Source: an uncultured Bacteroidia bacterium
GTDB lineage: Bacteria > Bacteroidota > Bacteroidia > Bacteroidales > UBA932
Assembly: GCA_902784965.1 (NCBI GenBank)
Contig: CACZWU010000001.1
Location: 59,444-123,443 of the forward strand
DNA: 64,000 bases
Direction: 5' to 3'
Each line of letters begins with the position of its first letter. The first letter of the stretch is position 1. Shown in pieces: positions 63,949 through 64,000 of this stretch. The position numbers were made by a program, and so were the translations under genes. Below the pieces are notes generated by a model. It was not told the origin of the DNA and did not search any database. It saw only the letters and a program-made list of their open reading frames with translations.

Positions 63949-64000
63949 ATGGCTGAATCCCTGAAAGATAAATCGATCAAAGGCATCTCCTGGAGTTTTG
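63949..64000 (+). CDS. Start of a polysaccharide flippase gene (cut by window edge)
   Basis: The first 17 codons read MAESLKDKSIKGISWSF, the usual opening of Wzx/MATE-type oligosaccharide flippases in Bacteroidota capsule loci. Only the N-terminus is visible. Confidence 0.6.
   Translation, partial: MAESLKDKSIKGISWSF

Overview
The window is a continuous, gene-dense stretch of a bacterial chromosome from a high-GC member of the Bacteroidota, most likely order Bacteroidales. The evidence is the promoter style (TAnnTTTG boxes with a TTG/TTTG element about 20 bp upstream, Shine-Dalgarno sites mostly absent), Bacteroidota-typical families (UpxY antiterminator, fimbrillin-like lipoprotein, FISUMP lipoprotein, DUF3109, DUF2795, XylR/AraC hybrid regulator, HU-CCDC81 protein) and housekeeping genes of the same type. 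Menaquinone appears to be made by the futalosine route (mqnB, mqnD). Genus cannot be fixed from the sequence alone. There is no rRNA, CRISPR array, prophage or transposase. Two tRNAs are present (Asn-GTT, Leu-CAG).

Layout. 1-7.7 kb: DUF3109 protein (cut by the window edge), TPR protein, U32/RlhA-like RNA hydroxylase, secreted and beta-helix proteins, AgcS symporter, tRNA-Asn. 7.7-13.6 kb: XylR-type regulator with a histidine phosphatase, divergent from a ROK kinase and a GH2 exo-glucosaminidase-like lipoprotein (sugar-use locus). 13.7-23.5 kb: tRNA-Leu, HU-CCDC81 protein, dnaG, metG, serine hydrolase, pyrG, class I fumarase. 23.7-27.0 kb: a four-gene operon, every junction an ATGA overlap, encoding an HPr-kinase-like ATPase, an S26B-type (Ser/His) peptidase, a PqqD-like protein and an ABC exporter. 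This is the best candidate for an undescribed peptide-modification or export system. 27-38.5 kb: rlmN-patatin-recX-prfB (prfB with a programmed frameshift) divergent from recA-trpS-two paralogous outer-membrane proteins-capA-phoH. 38.6-49 kb: apbE, D-aminoacylase-like, SPOR protein, gcvT, a probably inactive M28 peptidase fused to a TonB C-terminal domain, leuS, YitT and two AraC-type HTH proteins. 49-55.3 kb: folE-trkA-aspA divergent from mqnB-mqnD-ABC ATPase-cobalamin adenosyltransferase, then DUF2795. 55.4-64 kb: hybrid-type sensor kinase and receiver, then the start of a surface-polysaccharide locus (sugar transferase, UpxY, a 55-residue peptide, a fimbrillin-like lipoprotein with leucine-rich-like repeats, a nucleotidyltransferase, a second PqqD protein, a beta-barrel protein and the first codons of a flippase).

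Beyond genes, the window holds at least three families of short palindromic repeats. One (CCGTCAT-CCGGG type) has inserted in frame into two housekeeping genes. One forms hairpins on both sides of fumarase. One, about 75-95 bp, fills two gene-end intergenic gaps. There is also a 26-bp exact piece of tRNA-Asn that supplies the stop codon of the U32 gene, and several genes whose predicted promoter box lies only 4-9 bases from the start codon, suggesting leaderless mRNAs.
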